Part shown: positions 1 through 11,400 of the stretch, one piece after another
Layout of the letters: every line of letters begins with the position of its first letter
How positions within the stretch are numbered: position 1 is the stretch's first letter
Assembly: GCA_963513935.1 (NCBI GenBank)
Contig: OY740766.1
Location: forward strand, 2,324,001 to 2,388,000
Origin: Aphrophora alni
Taxonomy: Eukaryota > Arthropoda > Insecta > Hemiptera > Aphrophoridae
Direction: 5' to 3'
Length of the DNA stretch: 64,000 bases
The notes under the pieces: model-generated
Told to the model about the DNA's origin: nothing
Databases searched by the model: none
The model's input: the letters and a program-made list of their open reading frames with translations, nothing else
Translations under genes and position numbers: made by a program

Positions 1-145
1 ACAGTACAGAGAGACAGGTCCGGAAGTAACACAATGGAAGGGATAGCTGGAAAACAGTGTAACATGTTAACCATTCCCCTTCCTACCGGCTTGGGTTTTC
101 CAGCTATCCCTTCCATTGTGTTACTTCCGGACCTCTCTGTACTGT
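1..145. mobile_element. Foldback (MITE-like) element
   Basis: Two inverted arms of about 50 bp (about 1-54 and 95-145) pair almost perfectly around a 40-base loop. The left arm has a 4-base insertion near position 14-17. The outer ends read ACAGTACAGAGAG and CTCTCTGTACTGT. No coding frame lies inside. The window begins exactly at the left end, so the flanking target duplication cannot be checked. A non-autonomous DNA element or a snap-back retrocopy would both fit. Confidence 0.75.
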
Positions 146-172
146 TAACTTTGTTTAGGCTTACTATTACCA

Positions 173-263
173 TTAGCCCTTAGATGCCGCAAGGCGAAAC
201 AATTGTAGCTAAATAAGTCAATAAATACATTTGAAACTGTAGCTTAGTGCATATTTTATCCTC
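173..263 (+). mobile_element. Hammerhead-like repeat, single arm (family of the 12.8-kb foldback)
   Basis: The stretch GATGCCGCAAGGCGAAAC and the following 60 bases closely match the right arm of the foldback at 12.9 kb. It has the hammerhead layout. TTAGC (173-177) pairs with GCTAA (208-212). The hairpin GCC-GCAA-GGC (186-195) is followed directly by GAAAC. A short CAATTG then leads to TA. The catalytic box reads CCTTAGA instead of CTGANGA, so this copy is probably inactive. Confidence 0.5.
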
Positions 264-302
264 AAATGATTATATTTTGGAAATTTGTCTTAATTTAGTA
301 CA

Positions 303-346
303 AGCTTTTGGCACTGAAGGTGTCTAAACTTTCAGTGTCAAAAGCT
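303..346. repeat. Short inverted repeat (hairpin)
   Basis: Arms of 16 bases at 303-318 and 331-346 (AGCTTTTGGCACTGAA against TTCAGTGTCAAAAGCT) pair with one mismatch across a 12-base loop. No gene is adjacent, and I see no terminator-like or regulatory role. Confidence 0.5.
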
Positions 347-657
347 GACTGAAGCTTCTAGTAAACTGATGCTGACTTTTGAATATAACGAGTTGAATTA
401 TTCAGCTAATAGGAACTATTGTTCGGTGTTTTGGTTTGGAAACAAGAGTGATCACAGTGATATTGATTGTGCAATTTTACGAGGAAACAATTTATGTTAC
501 TTCTTTTAATATATTAGTAACAAATTTAGAATAATTGTCTATGGAAAACTGTTGCTTTTGCTATCGACGATACTTAAGTTTTTAATTATATCTGAAGGGC
601 GATAATTGATATTATATTTATAATAGATCGATTTATATTTTTCAACATTTACAAAAC

Positions 658-807
658 ATGTTGAATAATGTTATAAATAATTTACTTTTAATATCTAAAA
701 AAAAAACAAGATCTACTTTTGCTGATATTTTTGGAGATCAAAATCCTTTAACTACCTCTACATTTTCAAAAAAAAACATAGCCACTGAACTGATTATTGT
801 AAGGTAA
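658..807 (+). other. Short unassigned open frame ending at a splice-donor-like site
   Basis: An ATG opens 49 codons that end in AGGTAAGC, which is both a stop in frame and a fair splice donor. The peptide has mixed composition (for example a FADIFGDQNPL stretch), unlike the surrounding low-complexity frames. I recognise no domain. It could be a first coding exon, a transposon remnant or chance. Confidence 0.15.
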
Positions 808-851
808 GCAGAGAGTAATTTATCTATTTTATAAGTTACAAATGGGATGTT

Positions 852-1653
852 TTATTCTAAGGGATATAACATAACATAACAACTTTACTGCTTTAAAGTA
901 CAATGTACATAAGCAAGATGTCGACCATTTACAAAAATAACATATTTTATGACATTGTTCGTTTTTATCCTTCATTTTTCTATAACTAACTTTCCGGTGC
1001 ATTTATAATACTTACAAAAATATGTTTATACCATTATAACACGTAACACAATTTTAGGAATCGAAGTAACCAAATTATACGAACTACAATAATATCAGTA
1101 CATTTACAAACGAGTTAGTTGTTTGAAGATATTTTACCAAATTAATTTATTAAATTAAGTTTAAAATAGATTTTCTAAGTTTTAGGCTATACATAACAAA
1201 ATGGTAGATATTTTTCATGGCCTGTACTGAGTTTGAGGTTAAGATTGTCTCTATATTATATAAATATTCCACAGAGTTGTAATTGTTCAGATATTTATAT
1301 CTAAAAAGATTATACCCTTCACATTCCAACAAAAGGTGAGTTATAGTGTCATTTCCTGTTATGCAGATTGGGCAGATTTCACTGGGGTTAAAGCTATAGT
1401 TGTCATTCTGCAATATTAATCTATTATATTTCTTGCCAGCAAGGTGTAATTGAGCGGTAATTCTTATTATGTATAAAGGACAATTCTCTTCAAAGTATGG
1501 TTCACAGGGGGTTAAGCCACTTATATGTCTGTAGTAATCACTGTATCTTGAATTTAAAATGGTATCAATGTCTGAGCATATTAAATTCTTGAATTGTTCA
1601 ACTAAATCTTTTCTTGACTTGATTACATCCCAATGGTTATTCTAAGGGATATA
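852..1653 (-). mobile_element. 5'-truncated LINE (non-LTR retrotransposon) with 17-bp target duplication
   Basis: An identical 17-mer, TTATTCTAAGGGATATA, sits at 852-868 and 1637-1653. Between them, on the minus strand, is the 3' part of a LINE: about 160 codons of the end of ORF2, then a 3' UTR, ending in a short TTATG-type repeat next to the left duplication. The intact duplication suggests a fairly recent insertion, truncated at its 5' end as is usual for LINEs. Confidence 0.85.
1150..1636 (-). pseudogene. LINE ORF2 C-terminal fragment (zinc-knuckle region)
   Basis: The minus-strand frame is open from the right-hand insertion boundary near 1636 to the stop at 1150, about 160 codons. Near its end is CPICITGNDTITHLLLEC, a Cys-x2-Cys...His-x4-Cys cluster typical of the C-terminus of ORF2 in Jockey/R1/I-type LINEs. 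The endonuclease and reverse transcriptase are missing because of 5' truncation. It is not a host gene, and the fragment is too short for a firm clade. Confidence 0.75.
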
Positions 1654-2559
1654 AAATAGCAAATAATATTATAGTCTATGATAATAATGTTGCAATATTG
1701 CATTTAAGCTGAAATACCACGAGCCGGCTGTTGTCCTGTCGACTCAACACGTTAACCAACATTTTATCAAAACACAAGAAGCCACGGGCGTCGATTTGAC
1801 ACGTCGTTTTCAAGAGAGAATATGACCCTTCAGTTTACCCTCAATTGTTGGATTCACAAGTGTAACCGTAGGTCTTGTAAAAGTGAAACAAGGTAGGTTA
1901 TATATGTAAAATTTATAATAAAATTATACTTTAAACTTTCAATATTATATACGACTAAAGATGCTATTTTTTATTTAAAACTTTTTCTACTTGTAGGCCT
2001 ATAAATTATTATTTTAGTTATATCATACAGGAGAGCAAAAATATAAAAGAATGTTTATATATATTCACATCAATTATATATTTATTAGAATGACAGTAAC
2101 TATGTTATAATGCGTCTAGGCGAGAACGTAACGGCGTCGAGCCGACCAAATAGAGATGACTGCCTCATCATTCGCCGGTTATTGTGAAATGTTGAAAAAC
2201 TTTTAACTCGAAACAAACAGCCTTAGAAGTATTATTATGTAAACAATTTTGATCTTTACTTAATATCTTAAATCTACTTAATATTTTAAAGACGGCGGAA
2301 GGAAAACTGTCTTTTATGAATAGTGGATGGCATTATATGTGTAAATTTATTTATTCAATATAAATATTAATTTAATGTAAATACTTTATTAAATGAAATG
2401 TACATATTTATAAATATGTAGTCAAATATTAAAACTCGAACACGATTTTTCGGAAGTAACACGTTTATAGAATTAAAGACGTTACATTGACAAGGTTGAA
2501 ATCCTCAAAGATGGATATTCTGTAATCAAATTATAACTTATGTTTGACTATTGTAGTTC

Positions 2560-2610
2560 ATGCAACACTGAAGATGACGACATTGTCGTTGAAACGTGCT
2601 TGATTTACTA
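2560..2610 (+). ncRNA. Hammerhead-ribozyme-like motif (degenerate)
   Basis: CTGAAGA (2568-2574) is followed by T, a six-pair hairpin GACGAC-ATT-GTCGTT and then GAAAC (2591-2595). This is the same order of boxes as in the foldback elements at 31.0 and 35.5 kb. Downstream, CGTGCT lacks the expected T before the cleavage position and the outer stem pairs poorly, so I read it as a decayed copy. A 14-bp inverted repeat (TTGTGAGGTATTTT and AAAACACCTCACAA) lies just downstream. Confidence 0.35.
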
Positions 2611-5571
2611 AACGTATTATTTGTGAGGTATTTTGATCAAGTTTAATTTTAATATTAAAACACCTCACAAGTCAATCTCAATATTTATATATATAATCAA
2701 ACATTTATTTATTACCTTACGACATTACTTTGTATCACTTTTTTAATGTTCTGTGTATATAAACTTGTACAACATATACAAACAAACTAGAATAGTATTT
2801 TACTTATTGAATGTCGATATGAGGAACCTGTTTAATCTGTGGGGTTTAAGTAATCTCAGTGTCTATTTGTATTTACTTTAAAATAAAACATCGGCTTCGT
2901 TACTCGGTCCAGGATCTTTACTGTAGGATAACAGGAAGAAAATTGTTAACAAGGAAATGCAATATTCTTTATTTTAATTACTTGCTTTAAAAAATAACAA
3001 AATATTGCTAATGGCTATTTTATATAAATATTGCTACCACAACTTCCCGATAAATATTCAATTCATTTTATATTAATAATGGAAAAGTATTAAAATGCCA
3101 ACAACAACAACATCAACAACAACAATTAATGCTAACGTACCAACTTTAAGTTAAAATTTTTACATTGTTTTTAATTATCATTAATTTAAATTTACACTGA
3201 TTAAAGATTATTACAACAATTTCCAAAGCAAAATATTATAGAGTTTTTCAGTTTATATTTTGGGGAGGTAAAATCAGTGCGATTTTAATTGGAAAGTTTG
3301 AATTGTTTTCTAATCTACATAGCATGTTGTTTACAAAGTAAGTAAATATTGGGAGTCCAATTTATTTGAAAACAATTCATTTTTAACAAAATTATTTAGA
3401 GGACCTTGTAAGAGAAACGATATTATCAGTGACCTTATTATTCTTTTAAATTGAAGTTAAGTCTATTGGTATAAAAAGTTAATCTTCAATATAAAACTTT
3501 CAAATACACAAAACTATTACTTAAATAGTCTTTATAAATAATCCCTTTGATACTATGTCAAAGAAGATCAGCAATAAGAAACTCGAAATGATTTGCTCAC
3601 AAAAATATGTACCCACAGCATGGATAAATAATTAAACTTTTAATTATAATTATATAGGCCGAATAATATTATCATTTCTATATTATTTATTCACAGTAAG
3701 TTTCCCTTTCAAACAAATCTAATATTGTTTTTAAACAATCAGATAATTTAAAACAGTAAAAAATATTCATTATTTTTTATTCTAATTAACAATGTTTTTC
3801 AAATTCTGTACATAAAATATACTACATTATTAACAACTAAAATTGGGTTCTCATATTGTATTTACAATACATTTATGACAAATGTAATGATTTTTCTAAC
3901 AATAAACTTATAATATCAAAATAATGATAGTTTCTGACAAGAAACACTTTTACTCGAAAAGCACATCGTTAAAAAGAACATTAGAAACTTTTTCTCATAT
4001 AGAACATATTCATTTATTTAAGTAATTATTGTTTTCCTTTCTTTTAAATATATACTAATTATTCTAACCATAAATAATTGTATAGTCCATGTCTATAATT
4101 TGATTTGCTCAACTCTGCAGTGAATCATGCAGATGGGTTCTCTTTGTAATCATAGGAAATCTTATTGCACTGCAAATTATAGAATATTTTCTTTCATTTG
4201 TTTATTGTATATCATCGTAATCTATTTCTCACTAAGCAGTTTTGTCTTAAATTTCAATCATATCTCAGTATAGTACTCAAATTTGTTAATTAAATAAATT
4301 TAATATATTCAGAAATTTTATAAAATAGGTGAAGTTAATAAATATTTTAGAGTGAATGAAACGTTTTAACTTAGATTTAATTACATCATTTAATTACGTA
4401 AAAATAAAGTTGATTAAAGTAGAGAGCATATCTGATAAAAATTTAACACTTTGAAAATAAACCATTTTTATTTTTAAATAACCATATGTTTCTTACTTTC
4501 ACGTCGTTTAAATAAAAGAATCACTTTCACTCTAATTTCGTTCTTTTATTTTAAAATCAATATTGCTCACTGAGTAGGTTAAGGTTGGTGTAAACTGAGG
4601 ATGTATGATTAGACTTTTCTTTCTCAAAAGTCTAAACGTATGATCATAACCTAACTGTTTCGAAATGTAATGATATATTTCACATCACTAACTGAAGAAA
4701 TAAAGTTGGAGTTTGTAAGATAATTGTACTAATTTAAACATGCAATGTGTGTTATATACACCTTACGAGTAGCAGTTATTCATGTGTAATGGAATACTGT
4801 GACAAGTATGAGTCGAGAAATTTGTTCAAAAATTATCGACAAAAATAACATCTTATTTATTGAGGCCTGTTGTTGCTAAAGCTCAATGGGTAAAATATTA
4901 ACTAAATTAATAACGTTAGTTTTCAATAATGATTATACATTATTAATACACGATAGTTTATTACGAAGCAAGTAATATGTGTTGATGTAAAATATATAGC
5001 GTTAAATCAAAAAGATATTTTACATTTTTATAAATAGGCCTATAATAACGTGAATAAATAGATCAATCTATTTAAACCATTGTAGTTAGTCACAACAATT
5101 TGAATTATTATTCATTGTTAAAATACAACTGAATTATTTTTAAAACTATGTATAATTAACACTCATATATAGTATTTAACAGGTATTATAGTATTACATT
5201 TAATCATCGTTATTGTTGACCATGGAGACGTGATTTACTTATTGCTGACAGTCCAAGACTGACATTTTCGTATTACCTTTGTAGCAATTATTAATATTTA
5301 AATACAGTCTACCATTTATAGTTTTTAAATTAGAAAAATAACATTTATGAAAATAAAATGTATGTGTAAGATTATTGTATTTGTCTTATTAAATTTTTTT
5401 TAAAAAAATTATCAATATGATACTGCATCTGATACAGAACTTAAAATAAAATCATAAGCAAAGTAAGGCATTAAACACGAATAGCTTACAAGTTTTTACA
5501 TACTTGATATCGACAATACTCCAATGAAAACATAGGCAACAATATAAAAGTATAAATATTTTAAGTTATTT

Positions 5572-5596
5572 GAAGAAGAAGAAGAAGAAGAAGAAC
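5572..5596. repeat. (GAA)n microsatellite
   Basis: About eight perfect GAA units in non-coding AT-rich DNA. Confidence 0.9.
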
Positions 5597-8277
5597 ATAG
5601 TTACAGTTGCTAAGAAAATCATTAGAAGTACTAACGCCTTATTAGATACATTTATAGCTTTATAATACTTTATTTCAGTATTTACATATTGTAGTACAAG
5701 CAATAACAATAGAAAACAAACAGTCCACAAATTGTTAATATAAAAATATTGAAATAAATTATCTATTTATTTTACAATCGTTATAAAAATCATTGAAACT
5801 TGTTCAATGAAATGTTTCAATTAAAGGGATATTTTTAGAAAAGTTTTCCCTATTTAACTTCATACATTCGACAAAACAATTGAATTTTTTGTAAGTTTTA
5901 ATAAAGGAAGCTTTGGTATATAGTCCATTTTAAGAATTGGATTTGCAAATTTTATTTACTATGGGATATCGTATAAATTAAATATTTAAACACATTATTG
6001 GTAAGTTATACCAATTTAATACAATCCAGTAAATAAAAACTGTAAATGCGTGAAACATATATGACGTGCAATTTATTATGTGCATTTCTATTTTTGATGT
6101 TTTAATGTAAGACACAGCAAACCTGTAAAAAGTAAAAAGAAAAAGTGCAAATAAAACACAAACAAGATAAATGTATTTTAACCTTCAAAAGTCCATATGA
6201 ATATTTTCTATATTAAAATTATGGCAAGTAATGATAATAGTAAGCCATGAAAGCTATTACTATTAATATTATAGTAATTTTCACAATGTACTGTTATAAA
6301 TTTCTATAAATCATTATACATTTTAATAATATATTAATTACAATTATCTGCTGCTTATTTTAAAATTTACTATTTTATATCTCACTTGACAATCTAAAAT
6401 AAATTTAAATTCATAAGATTACCATTTATTTTAAATCTCTAGAGACACTTTCCTTTTCTAACACAGAAAACAATTAAAAATACCCCTATATTTTTTTTTT
6501 GTAATAATCCACACAATTACAAATTAAATAACAAATTACTGCACAACATTTAAAAATGTTGAAATCATCAACACAGTCTTATATTTATTTATATATATCA
6601 TGGCAACAACAATCTTATAACACGGGTCAATACATTTCAAAGCACATGTTAGGTTTATAATTATGTTTCAAATTATCTAAGATTGTCAATGTAATATTAT
6701 CCACCATTAAACAGTATAACATTTAAGTAAGTATAACAAACATTCTATTTAATTCAGTGCAAATATTAAGTATTAATACGTTTTATTACTATATAATTTC
6801 CACCAATATTTTTACTTATTTTAAAGAAAAAATGAAACATTATCGTGTGGAAAAAAGTTACAGGCTCTGTTTTATCACAATGTAACAAATAATGTCTTAC
6901 TGTAAATTGGGATCGCTCATTGCAATACTGTATATAGTTATATTGTGAAATTGACCATTGTAATATATTTAAAAAGTGACCATTATAATTTAGTGTAAAA
7001 TAAAAATAACTAATTATTAGTAAAAGTTAATATAACAGGGAGGTATAAAATCCTTGGAATTTTTACACTAACATCATTGATTTAAAAATGAAGAGAAATT
7101 GCATTGTTTTATTAAAAGTAAGAAGACAAAAAGGCAATTCTTCCAAGTTGTATATTAAAATACGATATATTGTAAATTAAAATCTTAAAATTATTTGCGT
7201 GGAAAAACTATGAGTAATGTTGTCTTCTAATATTATTAATTATTTAATGTTTTAATTAAACGAAATAACACGAAAACGTCCAGCTTTATGAAATGAAGGG
7301 ACAGTTTCTGATGAAATTATCAGGCATCAACAGCCACGCATTTCTCTTTGTATTGATTGATAGATGATAATTACTGTTATTTTCGAAACACAAAGTATAA
7401 GGAGAGCGACCAAAAATGGATTCCTTTTGTAATTCAAACATTTCAAATGGTTTTTGGTGGAAATTAATGTTAGTAGATGAAGGAGTAGTTATTACTTTCT
7501 AAACAATAATACAATAATTATTAGTGAAAAAGTAAAACAAATATATTATATGTTGTGCGTATATAATGTAATGTATTTAAAAATGAAAATTAAATATTTT
7601 CTTGTTCAACTATATATCAACATGTCTTTTACCTCGTTGGAAATGGACACTAAAATATAAATTTATGCAAAACTCATTTACTTCCAACATGTTATTCAAA
7701 AACAATTTAAATATTTATGCGCTAACAATATTAATTATTAAACAAAAGCATAACACTTATAAATAGAAACATACCTTACTCTATCGGTGTCAGAGATTAA
7801 TTACACTATGACTTAAAATTATAACCAACTAGATATTTTCTGAAATATTACTACAAATTTTACGTTATTAATTTACTTTATTACATTTTTTTAAAACAGA
7901 TATTATGTAATAAATGAGGTAATCGCAATATAAAAACTTTATGAAATATTGAACGAGACAGCTTTTGTTTCTTTTTGCTAAAAAACAGTATGCAGTGGTA
8001 TCGATCTGAGTAAAAGTAAACACAACAAACAAAATATAGATTTAGAATAAATTTTTCATATATTTAAAAATTTTATTTTTGTTCTAAAACTAAATTTGTT
8101 GTGGTTTGTTGTTAGCTTTACATATTGTATGTTGTCTTAAGATTATGGTAGTTTTCTTTTGTTTTTTGTTAAAGCATACGGAACGTTAACATTTAAGCGA
8201 TAAGAATAATTAATTATATAAAATAGTTTATTATTTTTACATATTTGCTATATTTTGGGCATAAAACAAGTCCTTAT

Positions 8278-8490
8278 TTACACAGGTTGTTGTGGAGCAG
8301 CGGAGGAAGACGCATTGGGCGCTTCACCCCCTCCCAACGAGAGGGCTTGGACGATTCGTGGATCTGCTTTACTTCCTTCTCGAAACTCTTCTAAGGTTAG
8401 TCTATCGTCGTGATTTTTATCCATCTGATCAAATATCTTGTCTACGCGTTTCTGGGGTGTGTTTTCATCTTCTGCGGTGGGTTGTTGACC
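8278..8490 (-). CDS. Frq: Frq coding exon 7 (EF-hand 4 and C-terminus)
   Basis: The acceptor is TTTGGTTTAG followed by GGTCAACAACC, and the exon runs 70 codons to TAA at 8278-8280. It encodes the linker after EF3, the helix [16 protein letters not shown]4 ([12 protein letters not shown]) and the tail. The DGK usual in this family reads DDR here (GAC GAT AGA), replacing the glycine at loop position 6. After LSLGGG the frame continues for 15 residues ([15 protein letters not shown]). In NCS-1 the C-terminal segment lies in the hydrophobic target groove, so the extension may matter functionally. Confidence 0.95.
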   Translation of the reverse strand, partial: GQQPTAEDENTPQKRVDKIFDQMDKNHDDRLTLEEFREGSKADPRIVQALSLGGGEAPNASSSAAPQQPV

Positions 8491-11400
8491 CTAAACCAAA
8501 TGTTTTATTATAATTCTAGTGATATTTGATATATAATAAACCTTAACCTAACCTAACCACAACCTAACCTAACCTAACCTAACCTAACCTAACCTAACCT
8601 AACCTAACCTAACCAAACCTAACCTAACCTAACCTAACCTAACCTAACATAACCTAACTTCACCTAACCTAACTTAACCTAACCTAACCACAACCTAACC
8701 TAACCTAACCTAACCTAACCTAACCTAACCTAACCTAACCTAACCTAACTAACCTAACCTAACCTAGCCTAACCTAACCTAACCTAACTAAACCTAACCT
8801 AACCTAACCTAACCTAACCACAACCTAACCTAACCTAACCTAACCTAACCTAACCTAACCTAACCTAACCCAAACATTACACTAAGTTTTCCCACAAATA
8901 CAGACAATAGTTTAATAAACAAGCAATAAGCACTTATTGACCATCTATTCAACAATCAGTTCGGTAGTTATCGGTCAAATTTTGAACAAGGAATTCCCAT
9001 AAAATGTTACTAAAATATGGTTATAATCCATCTAATGTGCTAAGTTATATTAAAATTTAATTACTATGTTGCAAAGTTTTGCGGTGGGTTTTTGACCCTA
9101 AACCAAATGTTTAATTATAATTCTAGTGATATTTTATATATAATAAACCTTAGCCCAAACGTTACACTAAGTTTTCCCTCAAATACAGACAATAGTTTAA
9201 TAAACAAGCAAAAAGCACTTATTGACCTACGGTTCGGTAGTTATCGGTCAAATTTTGAACAAGGAATTCCTATAAAATGTTACTAAAATATGGTTATAAT
9301 CCATCTAATGTGCTAAGTTATATTAAAATTTTTAATTACTATATTGCATAGTTTCCATACTTGTTGATAGTTTGCGTTAGGATTATATAGCGTTGGTTTT
9401 GATTAGTGAATAAATATATTTATAATTTGTAGTATTTAAAATAGTCTGAAGTTACAGTGTATTTAGAGTTTGATAAAGTTCGACAGGTAAGTAAGTACGA
9501 CGTAGGCACTTGTATTACCAACCGTGTAAACACAAACTATCGTACATTGTTATCAATGGTTTGCCTTTTCAAAGTTAAATGGTGATTTCAGTTCATTTCA
9601 ATTTTTTTTTTCATGAAAGGGTTATTCTACTTTAGACAACTTGTTTAGTTTAGTAAATGCGGTTACTTTACTATTAAATAAACATAAAAGTGAATTTTTC
9701 TGTTTTATTTTAATTTTTTTTAAATTATGTTATGCCACTTTCGACACATATGATTTTATATTTACATATTTATTATTATCAACGTAATTATTGACTTACA
9801 GCTGTGTTTTTGCAGCTGGAGTACGTAAGGAAAATAGGTTATTAAAATGTTTCGAAACAAATAAACCTAAAACAAAAACGTTTATTAAGTCGATTGGTGT
9901 CTTCAACTATTTTTAATGCCTTTCATAAAGCTCTTGATCGATGCTGGTCTTTCGACGAATTTTGGGTTTGTGTGCAACTGTATGGTGACTAAGTGGTAAT
10001 AGTGTCACACACGCCTAAAGGCTTACTGACTGTGGTAGACAAATTATAAACAGATTCCTATACACGGAATTTTAAAATATATTTAACGAAATCAAATACA
10101 ATACTTTTGGACGACTAAAGTTGTTTACTAAGTTGGTAGCATTTGAAAACAGGCAAGAAAAGTATTTAAAACTGTACATTTGGTAATAAATCTATACAAA
10201 TTGCAAATCGCTTAGGTCAATGACCTATCTCCAAAATCTTCGTTTGATAATCGCCACAAGGTATAGCTCTTTTCGGCAAAAGCAATTGTAAACGGTTTTT
10301 TTGTTCTAAATTTATAGGTTGTAAACATCAAAATTCTATCAATATATTAATTGTAAATTTAATATTTAAATAAGTTTTGTTTTGGTCTATTGGTAGATAC
10401 CAATAAATTTTTCGTTATTCAAATAATGCCTCGATTAAGGCCCAAAATATGACATTTTAATAAAACTGTAAGGTTTTTTTTTTTAAATACTCAGAGAACC
10501 TGATTAATATTCTCTTGTAAAACTTTCAGATATTTTATTTACTCATCAGAAACCTTTACTATCTTCCTTTATACTACTTATTTTGAGTAAATTTACTTAT
10601 TTTAAATGTATTTTTTGATTAAATAATTATTATACCAAAGTCAAAAACTACAAAAACAAACATTTATGCATTTTAGATTCGATTAAATTTGTAGTGGATT
10701 CCATTCAAAAGTACCGCCACGTCATGTGTAAAGCTATATTTTTGAAGTTTTAAATATACAGATAATTCTTTATGTTAAATATTAACAAATATTTATTACT
10801 AGTTATGCAATTATAAAATTTAACTAATTATTAATTTTAAATACTTATATTAAACAAAATAAGATTATAAAATTGGTACACATAAAACGGTCAATGTTTT
10901 TAGCAAATCTTTACTTTTAACATAATGTTCTTCATACGGGTAGTATTTCTAAAGATTACTTACAACCATTTGGTAAATAGCATCTACGATATTGTACATC
11001 TCATCACGGGTTATGAAGCCATCGTTGTCCACGTCATATAACCTGAAAGCCCCTGAAAAATATATTTATTTATTTATTTGACTCATAACTCAGAGAAAGG
11101 TTTTTGATTTGAATTAGGGGAAAAATTTTATTAAGTTATAATCTGTAATAATGTATAGGTGTATTTCAACTCAATGTTCTTAACAAAAATGTTCTTCAAA
11201 AATGATTAACAAAATGTTAAACATTTCTGATCTTAGCATCTATGAGAACATAAAATAATGAAAAATAAAATTCGAAAATATATTAACTTGTATTCTATAA
11301 AATCTGTGATATTTAATGTTCATCAGTTTATATATTTTACTGAAGACTCCATTATATTCCGTAGATTTTCAACCATTTATTACAGTTTTATGGATAAAAA

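Larger units (their letters stand above)
1654..8277. other. AT-rich region without a recognisable gene
   Basis: Apart from the hammerhead-like motif near 2.57 kb and simple repeats, I found no conserved coding stretch on either strand. Frames are short and AT-biased. The part next to 8277 must contain the 3' UTR and polyadenylation site of Frq (minus strand), but many AATAAA-like hexamers make its end undecidable. Minor items are a small hairpin with TTAGACTTTT arms near 4.60-4.64 kb and AAC-rich simple sequence near 3.10 kb. Confidence 0.5.

Noticed and set aside
8292..8513. Plus-strand 73-codon frame
   Set aside because: It is the antisense of Frq exon 7.
9371..9490. Plus-strand first exon ending in CGACAG/GTAAGTAAG
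   Set aside because: There is a good donor but no open frame or partner acceptor. It is inside the Frq intron and could be chance.
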